From Emticicia sp. BO119 (GTDB lineage Bacteria > Bacteroidota > Bacteroidia > Cytophagales > Spirosomataceae), in the NCBI RefSeq assembly GCF_013912375.1, contig NZ_JACETV010000007.1, positions 124,001 through 188,000 on the forward strand: a stretch of DNA of 64,000 nt, in the 5' to 3' direction. Made by a program: the position numbers and the translations under genes. The notes beneath the pieces were generated by a model. It worked only from the letters and a program-made list of their open reading frames with translations, did not search any database and had not been told where the DNA came from. This document shows positions 52,476-61,210 of the stretch, piece by piece; positions within the stretch are counted from its first letter, which is position 1; every line of letters starts with the position of its first letter.

Positions 52476-53261
52476 TTACATCTCCGTCACACTCATCACC
52501 CCAAGGCTTTCAAACAATTTCTGCCAGTAATGAGTAACAGTCGGGTTATTTTCTTTAGATGAACTCGTTGGTTCAAAAGGGAGAATCATCGAAATTTCAG
52601 GACCGCTTAGCTGATAGTTTTTCAATTTGGCTGCATCAGTCGTTGCCCATGCTTCAGCTTCTGCATCGTCTTTTGGGGGGTGTATCTGAAAATCTCTACC
52701 GCTTTTTACGCTCTCTACCATATCGCTCAGGTAATAAACCCTTATATCTCCTGGGCTTTCTGATAATTTAGCAATGACAGGGATACTGGCGGTAATATTG
52801 GTTTCAAGATTAGAGGCATTATCATTTTGTGCTTTCAGGCGATTTAACGATTGTTGAGTGACGAAGTTACGCTCTTTACGGATTGATAAATCGTATGAAG
52901 TTTTGATAGCTTCCAAGTCGGTAGCATTTACGCCTTCAGTATCTTCCATTTCAGTACGGCAGACAAGCGATAAGGTGCGAGCCTTAGAGGTATTTTCGTG
53001 GATATAGTATATCTGAAAAGTGTCGCCTGCTTTTCTGAAATTCTGCTCAATGATAGAAGTCAATGCCTGCTGATATTTTTGAGCCACAAAAGGTTTCTGC
53101 ACATCAACGCTGGCCGTTTTATCAATAAAAATCAATGTATGAATACTCGGACCTTTAGCCGGATTTTCAGTTTTTTGGGCTTCTTTATCTCCGCAGGAGA
53201 AAAGTGTCAATGAAAGAAAAAAGGAAGTAGCGACTATATACGCAAATTTGCTATTTTTCAT
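52476..53261 (-). CDS. vWA-like lipoprotein of unknown function
   Basis: A 261-residue lipoprotein with lipobox LFSC (Cys23). The part LIFIDKTASVDVQKPF (43-58) has the DxTxS-like version of a MIDAS metal-binding site, and VYYLSDMVES (about 176-185) matches the later DxV/S part of a von Willebrand A fold. Family unknown to me. It could be a metal-dependent adhesion or scaffold protein at the membrane. Convergent with atpG; the next lipoprotein gene is 75 bp upstream of its start and same strand. Confidence 0.6.
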   Translation of the reverse strand: MKNSKFAYIVATSFFLSLTLFSCGDKEAQKTENPAKGPSIHTLIFIDKTASVDVQKPFVAQKYQQALTSIIEQNFRKAGDTFQIYYIHENTSKARTLSLVCRTEMEDTEGVNATDLEAIKTSYDLSIRKERNFVTQQSLNRLKAQNDNASNLETNITASIPVIAKLSESPGDIRVYYLSDMVESVKSGRDFQIHPPKDDAEAEAWATTDAAKLKNYQLSGPEISMILPFEPTSSSKENNPTVTHYWQKLFESLGVMSVTEM

Positions 53262-53335
53262 TAGAATTGTTTATGTTCTTAGAAAGGAACTGAATACAGA
53301 ACCTTGAACGTAAATTTGAGAACAAAATTATGAAA

Positions 53336-54253
53336 TCAATACTTCAAATGTAACTTTTTTCTATAAATGGTGTCCGCAGGCATATTTTTCTGCCAATACG
53401 GATTTTGAATGGTAGCCTTTAATACTGCCCTTGAGGTCAGGGTTTTATTATGCGCCCGATAGCTTTCTTCCCAACCAACAATTTTATGTGGAAAGCCCTT
53501 CTCAAATATAATTCTGAGGCTTCGTTTGCTCTCAATATAATTGACCCGATAATCAAATAAAGAATCACCTTTGAAAGTAGAATCTCCTTTGTAGGGTTCT
53601 AAAGTAACATTGGCGATAGCCGGAGCAGCCTTTTCACGTCTTAGACGCAATGAGCCTAAACTTGGTATCAGAATAACTTTGCCTACTGGTAATTGTTGGC
53701 AAGGAACCAGGCGGATGCGAGTCCAGAGTTCATCTTCCAATATTGCTTTGTCTATATGATAATCGTCTTCTATCTCTTCTTCAAAATAAGATTTACCCAA
53801 TACCTGATAACCATTCTGACGAAAATTCAGTTGCAGAAAAGTTTGTCCGCTCCAATCCTGATTGGTATTGGAGACTTTTAATGTAGAGCTGATGTCTTGT
53901 GTTTGAACTGGTGTAAACACAGATGTGTACATAGAGAAATCATGAATACCAGTAACAAAACGTTTGATAAAATTAAGCTTCATTACTTTTACAGCTTTGT
54001 CTTTTGCATTAGATTCCAGTTTTACGTGTTTATCTTTTCGGAAATCTTCTGTATTAAAGACCATGATGGCTTCTCCATCATTCAAATTACCAAATTGCGC
54101 CTGCTTGAGGCTATAGCTGCTGATTTCGGCATTAGCTGAATACCAGTATTGTTTAAAGTTCTGATTGTCGCAAAGTTGGGCTTGTTTGTCTGATTCTCTT
54201 TTATTGCAGGAGTCTAATAGCAATACTCCAAAAAGGAAATACACGGATTTCAT
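53336..54253 (-). CDS. Conserved Bacteroidota lipoprotein
   Basis: A 305-residue lipoprotein; ATG 54253 is preferred over 54283 because it puts a short signal directly before the lipobox LLDSC (Cys16). The body shows QYWYSANAEISSYSLKQAQFGNLNDGEAIMVFNTEDFRKDKHVK, which I recall from a conserved Bacteroidota family that databases have sometimes mislabelled as 'septum formation inhibitor Maf'. It has no Maf nucleotide-binding motifs, so that label should not be used. Function unknown. Confidence 0.6.
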   Translation of the reverse strand: MKSVYFLFGVLLLDSCNKRESDKQAQLCDNQNFKQYWYSANAEISSYSLKQAQFGNLNDGEAIMVFNTEDFRKDKHVKLESNAKDKAVKVMKLNFIKRFVTGIHDFSMYTSVFTPVQTQDISSTLKVSNTNQDWSGQTFLQLNFRQNGYQVLGKSYFEEEIEDDYHIDKAILEDELWTRIRLVPCQQLPVGKVILIPSLGSLRLRREKAAPAIANVTLEPYKGDSTFKGDSLFDYRVNYIESKRSLRIIFEKGFPHKIVGWEESYRAHNKTLTSRAVLKATIQNPYWQKNMPADTIYRKKLHLKY

Positions 54254-54341
54254 AAATATCGGTTTCGTGAAAATATCTTTCAAATTTAATTAATTAAATC
54301 GCGGTACTCAATTAATTTTCATATTGAAAGATTGGGCTACA

Positions 54342-55247
54342 TTATTTCTTACCTTTCCAACTTACCAGAAATACCCCAGTAAGGACTAAAACCGTGCCTA
54401 TGATTTGCTCAATCCATATAGGTTCTTGCAGAAATACAGTTGCTAATACGATAGTGAAAATGGGGCCTATGCTGGCAATAATTGAAGCATTGGCTGAACC
54501 TACACGTTTGATACCTGCTGAGAACATAAAGGTAGGTAGTACTGTAGAAAAAATAGCCATCGATAAGGCTATTAGATAAACCTCTGTCGTAAAATTGAAA
54601 ATAGCTAATCTATTATAAAAAAAACTATGAATCAGAGTGGGCACTAAAGCTGCTAACATAGCCCATGAGGTAAAACGTGTGGTGCCTACTTTAGCGATGA
54701 GTTTATCGCTGCCAACCAGATAAAAAGAGTAGGTGAGACCACTTAAAATGACCAAAAAGGCTCCTAATGCTATATTCTTCTGTTGATGTGCCTCAAAGTG
54801 CTTCATAAATGCTACAGCGATACCTGCATAGGTTATTAGTAAAGCCAGCCATTGTAAACCAGTGACTTTTCTTTTAACCAGAAAGGCATTAATCAGCAAA
54901 ACAAAGGTAGGATAGATAAAAAGCAGGATACGCTCAAGACTTGCGGAGAGGTATTCAAGCCCCAGAAAATTGACATAGGCAGAAACATAATAACCTATAA
55001 AACCAACTAAAACTACATAGAGCCAGCGTTTTGGAGCAATGGCAGGATGAGATTCTTCTTTATATCTTTTACGAAAGACAATGAACAGATAAAAGGGCGC
55101 AGAAAATAAAAAACGCAGCGATAGAAGCGATATAGAATCAATGCCGTATTGATAAGCTGATTTGATAAAAATACCTTTTAACGCAAAACCAAAAGCTGCT
55201 CCAAATACCAATAATGCACCAATTAAGTACTTTGTGCGGTCTGCCAT
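54342..55247 (-). CDS. EamA/DMT-family transporter
   Basis: A 301-residue membrane protein with ten hydrophobic segments, made from two EamA halves: first with GAAFGFALKGIFIKSAYQYGIDSISLLSLRFLFSAPFYL, second with LGAFLVILSGLTYSFYLVGSDKLIAKVG and GSANASIIASIGPIFTIVLATVFLQEPIWIEQIIGTVLVLTGVFLVS. DMT carriers export amino acids or other metabolites; the substrate is not predictable. Divergent from the glycogen synthase gene. Confidence 0.85.
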   Translation of the reverse strand: MADRTKYLIGALLVFGAAFGFALKGIFIKSAYQYGIDSISLLSLRFLFSAPFYLFIVFRKRYKEESHPAIAPKRWLYVVLVGFIGYYVSAYVNFLGLEYLSASLERILLFIYPTFVLLINAFLVKRKVTGLQWLALLITYAGIAVAFMKHFEAHQQKNIALGAFLVILSGLTYSFYLVGSDKLIAKVGTTRFTSWAMLAALVPTLIHSFFYNRLAIFNFTTEVYLIALSMAIFSTVLPTFMFSAGIKRVGSANASIIASIGPIFTIVLATVFLQEPIWIEQIIGTVLVLTGVFLVSWKGKK

Positions 55248-55425
55248 AAAAAATAAATCCTCTTATGATTTTCAAAAAGGTAAAAATGATAGCTTTGTTT
55301 TTATTTTGTACATCCCATCCAACCATTAAGTTCACGAATATTTGAAAAGTTAAATTTTTTATTGTTATTGTTAAAAATTATTACATAATTCACTCATTCG
55401 GAATAGATTAAATAAATTAACCCAC

Positions 55426-57291
55426 ATGGTAACGTCCAAAAAACTTAAAAAAGAATCAGAAGAAACTGTTAGTATCCAACCCCGCGAACAAAAGAAGCCT
55501 TTATTGATGGAAATAGCCTGGGAAGTATGTAATCAGGTTGGTGGAATTTACACGGTTATTCGCTCAAAAGTACCCTCAATGGTGGAAGAATGGGGGGAGA
55601 ACTACTGCCTGATAGGCCCTTATTTTCATAATACAGCTGTTGTTGAATTTGAACCGATTGAGGATTTAGAAGAATCATATTTTGGCAGAATTGTGAAACG
55701 GATGCAAGAAATGGGCTTTGATGCACATTATGGCCGTTGGTTGGTTACAGGCAAGCCTAAAATTGTTTTATTGGACTTAAAGAACCTATTATATAAGAGT
55801 AATGACCTGAAACACAATTTGTGGAACAGGCATCAGATATCTACCCTCAACGCTGAAGCATTGGTTGATCAGGTAATTGTTTTAGGGGAGATGATTAGAG
55901 TATTTCTGACAGAGTTTGGCGAAACCTATGGACACAAAAATGATATAGTAGCACATTTTCATGAGTGGATGGTGGCAACAGCACTGATAGATATTCGTAC
56001 GGATAATGTGCCGATTTCGACAGTCTTTACTACACATGCTACCATGCTTGGTCGGTATATAGCCGGAAATGAACCAGACTTTTACGAAAAATTACGGTAT
56101 TATAACTGGGAGTATGAGGCACAACACTATGGTGTAGAAGCACAGGCTAAAATTGAGCGTTTTGCAGCGCAGAAATGCCACGTACTTACAACAGTAAGCG
56201 ATGTAACAGCGAAAGAATGTGAAGTGTTTTTTGGGCGGACCTGTGATTTGATATTACCTAATGGGTTGAATGTTACCCGTTTTGCTGCAATACACGAATT
56301 TCAGAATCTACACCTGAAATACAAGGAGAAAATTCATCAATTTGTGATGGGGCACTTCTTCCAGAGCTATTCATGGGACTTAGACAATACTTTGTATTTC
56401 TTTACTTCGGGGCGTTATGAATTCAGAAATAAAGGATATGATTTGACTCTGGAAGCATTGAAAAGGCTCAACTTCAAGATTGTACAGGCTGGCCTTGACA
56501 CCACGATTGTAATGTTTATTATTACTAAAAACCCAGTGTATTCGATTGATCCTGAGGTGCTTCAATCAAGAGCTGTTATGGAGGAAATCAGAGAGACTTG
56601 TGACGCAATCGAAAAACAGGTTGGCGAACATCTTTTTCATGCGTCAGCCTCCAATGAAAATCATAATTTGCCTGATTTGAATGAATTTGTAGATGAGTAC
56701 TGGCGATTAAGATTACGCCGCACTATTCAAAGTTGGAAAACAAAGAAATTGCCACATACGGTTACACATTTGCTGAAACAGGAAGATGATATTACGGGTT
56801 ATCTTAAGCAAACTAACCTTCTGAACCATCAGCAGGATCGTGTAAAATTTGTTTATCATCCCGATTTTATTTCTCCTACCAACCCGTTGTTCGGTATGGA
56901 ATACAGCCAGTTTGTGAGGGGTTGTCATCTGGGCATTTTTCCGAGTTATTATGAGCCTTGGGGTTATACACCATTAGAGTGTGTAGTGAGAGGGATTCCA
57001 ACTGTAACCAGTGATTTATCAGGCTTTGGGGATTTTATGATTCAATTAATGAAAGACTACGATAGTGTAGGGGTGTATGTTGTTGACCGTAAAGACAAAA
57101 GTTATGATCAGGCCGCAGATCAATTGGCTGATATATTGTTTAATTTCGTAACTATGAATCGCAGAGACCGTATCATGCAGCGTAACCGGGTAGAGAATAT
57201 TTCTGAGATATTTGACTGGACAAATCTGCGCTCTTATTATGATACTGCGCATGATTTAGCACTAAAACGAAAAGGTGTAACCAGATTGTAA
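55426..57291 (+). CDS. Glycogen synthase, GT3 (eukaryote-like) type
   Basis: A 621-residue retaining glycosyltransferase that extends glycogen from UDP- or ADP-glucose. EIAWEVCNQVGGIYTVIRSKVP (29-50) is the substrate-loop start of the GT3 family; HFHEWM (about 178-183) and FTTHATMLGRYIAG follow; then HVLTTVSDVTAKECEVFFGR, LPNGLNVTRF and FPSYYEPWGYTPLECVVRGIPTVTSDLSGFGDF, holding the catalytic Glu-x7-Glu (EPWGYTPLE). The family is known from eukaryotes and Bacteroidota, and differs from the bacterial GlgA (GT5). Stand-alone with its own terminator. Confidence 0.9.
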   Translation: MVTSKKLKKESEETVSIQPREQKKPLLMEIAWEVCNQVGGIYTVIRSKVPSMVEEWGENYCLIGPYFHNTAVVEFEPIEDLEESYFGRIVKRMQEMGFDAHYGRWLVTGKPKIVLLDLKNLLYKSNDLKHNLWNRHQISTLNAEALVDQVIVLGEMIRVFLTEFGETYGHKNDIVAHFHEWMVATALIDIRTDNVPISTVFTTHATMLGRYIAGNEPDFYEKLRYYNWEYEAQHYGVEAQAKIERFAAQKCHVLTTVSDVTAKECEVFFGRTCDLILPNGLNVTRFAAIHEFQNLHLKYKEKIHQFVMGHFFQSYSWDLDNTLYFFTSGRYEFRNKGYDLTLEALKRLNFKIVQAGLDTTIVMFIITKNPVYSIDPEVLQSRAVMEEIRETCDAIEKQVGEHLFHASASNENHNLPDLNEFVDEYWRLRLRRTIQSWKTKKLPHTVTHLLKQEDDITGYLKQTNLLNHQQDRVKFVYHPDFISPTNPLFGMEYSQFVRGCHLGIFPSYYEPWGYTPLECVVRGIPTVTSDLSGFGDFMIQLMKDYDSVGVYVVDRKDKSYDQAADQLADILFNFVTMNRRDRIMQRNRVENISEIFDWTNLRSYYDTAHDLALKRKGVTRL

Positions 57292-57294
57292 GCC

Positions 57295-57331
57295 AAAAAA
57301 AAGGGAAGATTGTGAAATCTTCCCTTTTTTT
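57295..57331. terminator. Bidirectional terminator
   Basis: AAAGGGAAGATT / AATCTTCCCTTT around GTGA, with A and T runs, between convergent genes. Confidence 0.85.
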
Positions 57332-58520
57332 ATTTTGCTGCTTCTTCTACCCATTTAGTCATTTCCTGGAGCACTAATTCGCTCGATCCCATAAAGCCGG
57401 TACTTTTAAATTTGATTTTCCCTTCTTTATCTATACAGAATTTAGCCGGAATACCATTTACTCCATAGTTCAAGGCAACTTCTCCGCCCATATCGTAAAT
57501 GATAGGGAAAGTATTGAAGCCTCTCTGATTAACAAAGTTAGTAACAGTTTCTTTCCATTTGCTTTGGTCAACTCTTTCAAATGTGTTTACAAATAAGAAT
57601 TGCACGTTCGGATTATTCTTGTATTTATCCATCGCTTGTTTCATGCCTGGAAAAGACATAATACAAGGCCCACACCATGTAGCCCAGAAATCAAGAATAA
57701 CTACTTTACCTTTTAGTTCTGACAATTTTACAGGCTTTCCTGACATATCTACCAATGAGAAATCAGGTGCTTCTGAACCTACTGATCCTGCACTTCTGCG
57801 TTTTACGTCTTCAATAAATAATTTAGCAAAAAAATGATTTTGTCCTTCTTTTTGCAATTGTTCTGCAGTTTTAGCGAATGTTTCATAATCCCTTTCAGGA
57901 TTCAGAAAATTGTTTATAGCAATCAATCCCGCTAATGAAGTTCCTAACTCAGCTATCATGGGCTTGATAGCATTATAATAGGTTTCTTCAGCAGCCATAT
58001 ATTGTGCTTGTATTTCTTTCTTTTTTTTCTCGTCTTTTTTTATTGCATCAAATTGTGTTTGTAAAGTGGTTTGAGTCTGACGGAACTTCTGTGCTTCTGC
58101 CACTATCTGGTTGAACTTTGCCATAGCAGGTGAACCATCTACACTAAAAGTAGCGGCTTTATCAGGTGTGCTAACACCATCTGCTACAACATTCAGATTT
58201 TCGCCACCATCTAAAATCAGGCCTATTAACTGTTGATTAGCAATATTAAGTTGATAAATGCCCGGTTCTGGGATGTTACCTTTAAATGAGAAAGTCTGAT
58301 CGGCAGCAATACTCACAGAATCTATTTTCAATGGAATGTTCCTGTCGTTCATTCTTTCAAGGTACACTTTACCTGATACCGGATTATTTAATTTTCCTTT
58401 TACAGTAAAAGGTTTTCCGTTGGTAGTACTTGCTTTTGTTTCAGCAGGAGCATTCTGCGGCTGAGACTGACAAGCGATACCAAAGGCTAAAAAACATATA
58501 GCAAAAATAGATTGTTTCAT
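57330..58520 (-). CDS. TlpA-like thioredoxin lipoprotein with DUF4369 domain
   Basis: A 396-residue exported protein: lipobox GIAC (Cys17); an N-terminal DUF4369 beta domain (about 36-130: FTVKGKLNNPVSGKVYLERM); a helical middle with a Lys-rich stretch (KKDEKKKKE); then a thioredoxin/AhpC-TSA domain from about 247. The redox site is WCGPC (Cys283 and Cys286), and the cis-Pro is in NGIPAKFCID. It probably reduces disulfides or supports cytochrome-c maturation in the periplasm. Followed upstream by gatB in the same direction. Confidence 0.9.
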   Translation of the reverse strand: MKQSIFAICFLAFGIACQSQPQNAPAETKASTTNGKPFTVKGKLNNPVSGKVYLERMNDRNIPLKIDSVSIAADQTFSFKGNIPEPGIYQLNIANQQLIGLILDGGENLNVVADGVSTPDKAATFSVDGSPAMAKFNQIVAEAQKFRQTQTTLQTQFDAIKKDEKKKKEIQAQYMAAEETYYNAIKPMIAELGTSLAGLIAINNFLNPERDYETFAKTAEQLQKEGQNHFFAKLFIEDVKRRSAGSVGSEAPDFSLVDMSGKPVKLSELKGKVVILDFWATWCGPCIMSFPGMKQAMDKYKNNPNVQFLFVNTFERVDQSKWKETVTNFVNQRGFNTFPIIYDMGGEVALNYGVNGIPAKFCIDKEGKIKFKSTGFMGSSELVLQEMTKWVEEAAK

Positions 58521-58563
58521 AAATGTGTTAATTCAAATATTCTATAATTAATAACTGGGCTGA

Positions 58564-60009
58564 TTATTTTAAAGCATCCATCAGTAACTGATTAGTGAGT
58601 TTGGGGTCAGCAGTACCTTTTGATTTTTTCATTACTTCTCCAACAAACATGCCAAGTAAGCCTTTCTTGCCGTTCTTAAATTCTTTTACTTTATCAGGGT
58701 AAGAAGACAGAACCTCGTTGATTAACGTTTGCAAAGCGTCCGTATTGCTTTGTTGAATCAAATTGTTCGATTCAGCTAATGATAAAGCTGTTTTATTCGG
58801 GTTGTCTATTAACAATGGGAAAAGTTTTTGCGCGGCAGTAGAGCTACTAATCTTATTTTCATCAACAAGAGATATTATCTCAGCCAATTGTTTAGGTTTT
58901 AGTAGTAGTTCGCTGATTTCAATGCCTTTGTCATTTAGATAACCTTTAATGGTCGAGGTCAGCCAATTGGCAATGGCTCTGTGATTTTTGATAAATTGAG
59001 CTGTTTCCAGAAAATACCCGGCTATATCTTTACTATCGGTTAATACTACGGCATGTTCATCTAAAATGCCATATTCCTGTGTAAATTGCCTGAATAGTTC
59101 ATGAGGTAGGGCAGGCATCCGGGCTTTAACCAGCTGTAACCATTCATCAGAAATTCTGATAGGGGCTAAATCAGGTTCAGGGAAATAACGATAGTCATTC
59201 ATGGTTTCTTTTACACGCATCCCATAGGTTTCACCTGTATCAGCATCAAACATACGCGTCTCCTGAAGAATCTTATCTCCATTCTCAAACATCCGTACTT
59301 GTCGCTTAAACTCAAACTCTACAGCCCTTTGCAGGTTACGGATAGAGTTCATGTTTTTTACCTCTACTTTGGTTCCTAACGTCTCGGTTCCTAACGGACG
59401 AATCGAAATATTCAAGTCAGCCCGCATAGAGCCTTCTTCCATATTTCCATCACAAATATCTAAGTAGCGTACGATCTTCCTTATCTCGGTCAGATAAGCC
59501 CCTGCTTCTTCGGCACTTCTCATACAAGGCTCTGATACAATCTCAATCAGAGGAGTACCTGCTCTGTTATAATCTAAACGTGTATAAACACTTTCGCCTT
59601 CATGTACTGACTTCCCCGCATCTTCCTCCAGGTGGATATGATGTAGTTCAAGAAATCTTTCTCTGAACTGCTTGCCATTCTTCAAGCGTACGCTTACACC
59701 CCCACCTTTACAAATCGGATGTTTATCCTGCGACACCTGATAGCCTTTTGGCAGATCAGGATAAAAATAATTTTTGCGGTCAAAATAATTATATCTGTTT
59801 ATTTCGCAACCACAGGCCAAACCCATTCTGATGGCGTATTCTACAGCTTTTTTATTCAATTTTGGTAAGACACCGGGGTGCCCTAATGTAATAACACTGA
59901 TATTAGTATTTGGCTCGCTGCCAAAATGATTAGAATCGGAAGAGAAAATTTTACTTTCAGTTGAAAGCTGACAATGCACTTCTAATCCTATAACAATTTC
60001 GTATTGCAT
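58564..60009 (-). CDS. gatB: Asp-tRNA(Asn)/Glu-tRNA(Gln) amidotransferase subunit B
   Basis: GatB phosphorylates the misacylated tRNA and, with GatA and GatC, converts Glu-tRNA(Gln) to Gln-tRNA(Gln). The 481-residue protein opens YEIVIGLEVHCQLSTESKIFSSD and has FDRKNYFYPDLPKGYQVSQ, the GatB signature (about 84-102), then DYRYFPEPDLAPI. The C-terminal YqeY-like helical domain (KPKQLAEIISLVDENKISSSTAAQKLF to the end) is full length. No gatA or gatC lies nearby, as is common. Confidence 0.95.
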   Translation of the reverse strand: MQYEIVIGLEVHCQLSTESKIFSSDSNHFGSEPNTNISVITLGHPGVLPKLNKKAVEYAIRMGLACGCEINRYNYFDRKNYFYPDLPKGYQVSQDKHPICKGGGVSVRLKNGKQFRERFLELHHIHLEEDAGKSVHEGESVYTRLDYNRAGTPLIEIVSEPCMRSAEEAGAYLTEIRKIVRYLDICDGNMEEGSMRADLNISIRPLGTETLGTKVEVKNMNSIRNLQRAVEFEFKRQVRMFENGDKILQETRMFDADTGETYGMRVKETMNDYRYFPEPDLAPIRISDEWLQLVKARMPALPHELFRQFTQEYGILDEHAVVLTDSKDIAGYFLETAQFIKNHRAIANWLTSTIKGYLNDKGIEISELLLKPKQLAEIISLVDENKISSSTAAQKLFPLLIDNPNKTALSLAESNNLIQQSNTDALQTLINEVLSSYPDKVKEFKNGKKGLLGMFVGEVMKKSKGTADPKLTNQLLMDALK

Positions 60010-60024
60010 GAAATGAGGTTTTTC

Positions 60025-60172
60025 GTAGAGATATAATGCGTTACGTTCCGAGTCTCTGACGGCATCAGAACAATCGTCTATCCTTTTGAACTATTCGATT
60101 TATAATAAATTTGTTAGGATGGATAGCTCCTTTGAGACGTAATACATCTTGCGGTGAATCGTATGTCTCTAC
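60025..60172. repeat. Two degenerate GAGAC/GTCTC hairpins in the gatB upstream gap
   Basis: GTAGAGA (60025-60031) with TCTCTGAC (60053-60060), and GAGAC (60134-60138) with GTCTC (60165-60169). Both resemble worn copies of a dispersed GAGACG…CGTCTC repeat. Nothing else is visible in 60010-60225. Confidence 0.35.
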
Positions 60173-60225
60173 CTGATTCGATGATTTTTAAAATAGTTAT
60201 TTCCTGAATCTTGATTCAATACATT

Positions 60226-61005
60226 TTACCTATCCAGACCCGGTCTCACAAATTTACGAGCATTCGGGAAATCTTTTTCAATTTGTCGGCGTAGTTTTTC
60301 AAGGTGAAGCAAGATTTCGCTAATCTTGTTTGCTTTTTCCGGGAAATGTACTTGTAATACTAACCAAGCTGCCAGGCTTCTGTCAATACTAATTAAAGTC
60401 AGTTTAGCTTTGCCATTATAGTAATCAATCATGAAATCGCTCAGGTCTTCTTCAAAAAAAAGCTGGCAGGCGTTTCTAATTTTAATATAGATTAGGCTCT
60501 GGTACCAGTTAATTACCTCAAAAGCATCTTCTATGCGCAAGAGTGCTTTTTCCGCTTCTTCAACAGAAATAAGCCCTTTATTTAAATCATTCTGAAATTC
60601 CACGCCTTTGCCTTTCATAAAACCCTGTTCTTTTTTCAGAAACGAGCCATATAAGTAGGTATATTCTTTGGCAGCTTTTACATTTCTATGTTTGTTTGCT
60701 TCTTTATGAGGGTCAATAATGGGTGTAGCAGTATCGGCCTGGCTTACAACCTCTTCCCAGCTCATACCTTTCTCTTCAATCAATTGTTTAATCAGATCTG
60801 TAGTTTGTTGAAAAACCTCTGTCAGACTATCCTCTGTACTGGTCTGGCGGCTCTGATCCTCTTTATATTTGCGCATGGCAAAATTCATACATTTATCGGT
60901 AAAGGCACAGCGGTCACACCAACTATCACAGTAGTTGTAAATACCGTCAATGAAGTCTGGATTCTTCAGGAATTTCAAAAAATCCTTTGGTGTCTGACTA
61001 CTCAT
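60226..61005 (-). CDS. Conserved protein with N-terminal Cys cluster
   Basis: A 259-residue protein from ATG 61005 (MSSQTPKDF); the longer start at 61029 is possible. The N-terminus has Cys26, Cys30, Cys33 and Cys39 (YNYCDSWCDRCAFTDKCM, a C-x3-C-x2-C-x5-C pattern), a likely iron-sulfur or zinc site. The rest is helical, with an acidic and Gln/Thr-rich section after it (about 50-75) and a basic end. It is cytoplasmic by sequence. I do not recognise the family. A 216-bp gap separates it from gatB on the same strand. Confidence 0.6.
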   Translation of the reverse strand: MSSQTPKDFLKFLKNPDFIDGIYNYCDSWCDRCAFTDKCMNFAMRKYKEDQSRQTSTEDSLTEVFQQTTDLIKQLIEEKGMSWEEVVSQADTATPIIDPHKEANKHRNVKAAKEYTYLYGSFLKKEQGFMKGKGVEFQNDLNKGLISVEEAEKALLRIEDAFEVINWYQSLIYIKIRNACQLFFEEDLSDFMIDYYNGKAKLTLISIDRSLAAWLVLQVHFPEKANKISEILLHLEKLRRQIEKDFPNARKFVRPGLDR

Positions 61006-61210
61006 TCTTAATCCTTTAATAAACAACAAATGAAATTTACTTCAAACTTAAAGCTATTTTTCAAGAAGTTCAAACCCTAAAGTATTAAGTCTAAACTTCA
61101 ATAAAACCGTTTATCCATTTCTTGTGGCAGGTATATAAGATTGTTTCGTAAGATTGTCTTATCAAAACTCGTATAAAGCCTTATAAGTTTCATCGAATTG
61201 GTTCATCGAA

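Noticed and set aside
53336-54253. Maf septum inhibitor
   Set aside because: The protein is a lipoprotein without Maf motifs; the label is a known kind of database error as far as I recall.
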